In this document: piece after piece, positions 63,020 through 64,000 of the stretch | How positions within the stretch are numbered: the first letter of the stretch is position 1 | Layout of the letters: each line of letters opens with the position of its first letter | NCBI GenBank assembly: GCA_947447265.1 | Contig: CANFKC010000020.1 | Span: 1-64,000, forward strand | Source: Chitinophagaceae bacterium | GTDB taxonomy: Bacteria > Bacteroidota > Bacteroidia > Chitinophagales > Chitinophagaceae | Direction: 5' to 3' | Length of the DNA: 64,000 nucleotides | Translations under genes and position numbers: made by a program | The notes under the pieces: generated by a model | Database searches by the model: none | What the model saw: only the letters and a program-made list of their open reading frames with translations | Told to the model about the DNA's origin: nothing

Positions 63020-64000
63020 ATGAAAAGATATCTCGCCCAATTTTACATTCTTTTTTTGACTTTAGTAGCACATTTTCCCGCAAATGCCCAACAATGTACT
63101 TGGGCAAGGACTGGTATTTGTAGAGGCGGTTCTTCGCCTACCTCTCAGGTAACTTCCGTATCTAAAGATCGTTTCGGGAATGCTTATGTTGCGGGGGGAT
63201 TAAATGGTGATTCTATGACGCTAGGTGCCACTGTTGTTCACAATACAGGTACTGCGGGTAGTGATATTTTCGCAGCTAAATATGATTCATTAGGCGGCCT
63301 AGTGTGGGTAAGGGCATTCGGAGGAGGGTATTTCGATGCCTGTAATCATGCCGTTGCAGATTCTATAGGGAATTTTTACCTCTTTGGGAATTTCGAGAAT
63401 ACTATTACGTTTGGAGCATCAACATTTACCAGTGTGAGTTATGTCGATCTTTTTCTAACTAAACTGGATCCTAGTGGAAATGTTATTTGGGCAAGGCATT
63501 TCAGTGGTAGCGCTGCTGCCACTGCATCCAACCCAGAAGCGTGGGGTATTACAGTTGATAAGAATGGCAATGTTATTATTGCTGGTTATTCGTCTGATAC
63601 GCTGACCTTTGATAGTACGCATAAAATAACCCGGATGTTTCTTGCAAAGTATGATCAATCGGGAAATTTACAATGGGTAACAAGGGCAGATGCCGATCAA
63701 CCAAGGCACATTGCCGCTGATAATTTCGGAAATATTTTTGTTACAGGTACTTTTCGAGCAGATACTGTTTACTTTGATAGTATTAGCCTGATCGGTTCAT
63801 ATGCGACGAATACAGGTTTTGTGACGAAATATAATACTTATGGCAGGGCATTATGGGCAAAAAGTGCAGCAAGCGATTGGACAGATAACATAAACATAGC
63901 TTCAGATTTCCAGGGCAACATATTTGTTTGTGGACGGTATTATGGAGCTGTCTTAACAATTGGTTCTACAACCTTCACAAATCCTGATACAAGTCATGAA
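63020..64000 (+). CDS. SBBP-type beta-propeller exported protein (3' truncated by window edge)
   Basis: Open from an ATG at 63020 to the end of the window, 327 codons with no stop. Signal peptide ending near ANAQQ. The rest is repeats of the SBBP type: DRFGNAYVAGGLNGD, IFAAKYDSLGGLVWVRAFGG, VADSIGNFYLFGNFEN, LFLTKLDPSGNVIWARHF, VDKNGNVIIAGY, MFLAKYDQSGNLQWVTR, ADNFGNIFVTGTF, and so on. Such proteins in Bacteroidota usually end in Ig-like and T9SS sorting domains, which would lie outside the window. Confidence 0.88.
   Translation, partial: MKRYLAQFYILFLTLVAHFPANAQQCTWARTGICRGGSSPTSQVTSVSKDRFGNAYVAGGLNGDSMTLGATVVHNTGTAGSDIFAAKYDSLGGLVWVRAFGGGYFDACNHAVADSIGNFYLFGNFENTITFGASTFTSVSYVDLFLTKLDPSGNVIWARHFSGSAAATASNPEAWGITVDKNGNVIIAGYSSDTLTFDSTHKITRMFLAKYDQSGNLQWVTRADADQPRHIAADNFGNIFVTGTFRADTVYFDSISLIGSYATNTGFVTKYNTYGRALWAKSAASDWTDNINIASDFQGNIFVCGRYYGAVLTIGSTTFTNPDTSHE

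Noticed and set aside
1-64000. tRNA, rRNA or riboswitch
   Set aside because: No cloverleaf with a GGTTCRA loop or other recognisable RNA gene was seen by eye; a covariance search would be needed to exclude them.

Overview
The window looks like chromosome of a Bacteroidota bacterium, probably of the Chitinophagaceae or a related order. This rests on six cargo proteins with type IX secretion (T9SS) C-terminal sorting domains, a short RpoD of 285 residues, DUF4175, DUF4199, DUF4184 and DUF5689 family proteins, a TonB-dependent receptor with an N-terminal carboxypeptidase-regulatory-like domain, and Bacteroidota-type promoter elements (-7 box TAnnTTTG). No rRNA, tRNA, CRISPR array, transposase or phage gene was recognised.

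Layout. 0-16 kb: mostly housekeeping and envelope genes: kdsB (KDO activation, preceded by a perfect heptamer tandem repeat), a 2[4Fe-4S] ferredoxin, a GH3-family adenylase, two tandem paralogue pairs (exported thioredoxin-like proteins; two-TM membrane proteins), a giant DUF4175 membrane protein, a NUDIX hydrolase, a MutS2-type ATPase without Smr domain, and a GT39-like membrane glycosyltransferase. 16-18.1 kb: a small AT-rich accessory island in which orphan ORFs lie between three copies of a ~125 bp palindrome-rich direct repeat. 18.2-24.3 kb: a TPR lipoprotein, a LytTR response regulator overlapping a propeller-type sensor histidine kinase, and two GtrA paralogues.

24.3-41.2 kb: an exported-protein block. 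An endonuclease/exonuclease/phosphatase (EEP) enzyme is divergent from a TonB-dependent receptor, a DUF5689 lipoprotein, T9SS cargo, a GATase-like T9SS protein, a zinc-dependent S1/P1-nuclease or phospholipase-C-like enzyme, a choice-of-anchor-L T9SS type B protein, a two-HKD phospholipase D/nuclease-like T9SS protein and a 1449-residue protein with 14 BIg2-like domains. I read most of this as a surface system for breaking down and importing extracellular nucleic acid or phosphodiesters; that is inference.

41.5-46.4 kb: a polysaccharide-type cluster (DUF4184 membrane protein, flippase, receiver protein, sugar transferase with a degenerate receiver at its N terminus, GT2). 46.5-49.7 kb: methylmalonyl-CoA mutase catalytic subunit, pyrB and pyrR on the minus strand. 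49.9-56.2 kb: small genes, a ParE/RelE-type toxin-antitoxin pair, queA and a T9SS propeller protein. 56.7-64 kb: a multi-PAS histidine kinase with its receiver and a decayed second receiver, rpoD, a glutaryl-CoA-dehydrogenase-like enzyme, and the start of a SBBP-type repeat protein cut off by the window end.

The most unusual signals are the repeat-separated orphan ORF island at 16.1-18.1 kb, the heptamer repeat in front of kdsB, the predicted nucleic-acid scavenging block, the pseudo-receiver/sugar-transferase fusion, and the two-cysteine BIg2 array.
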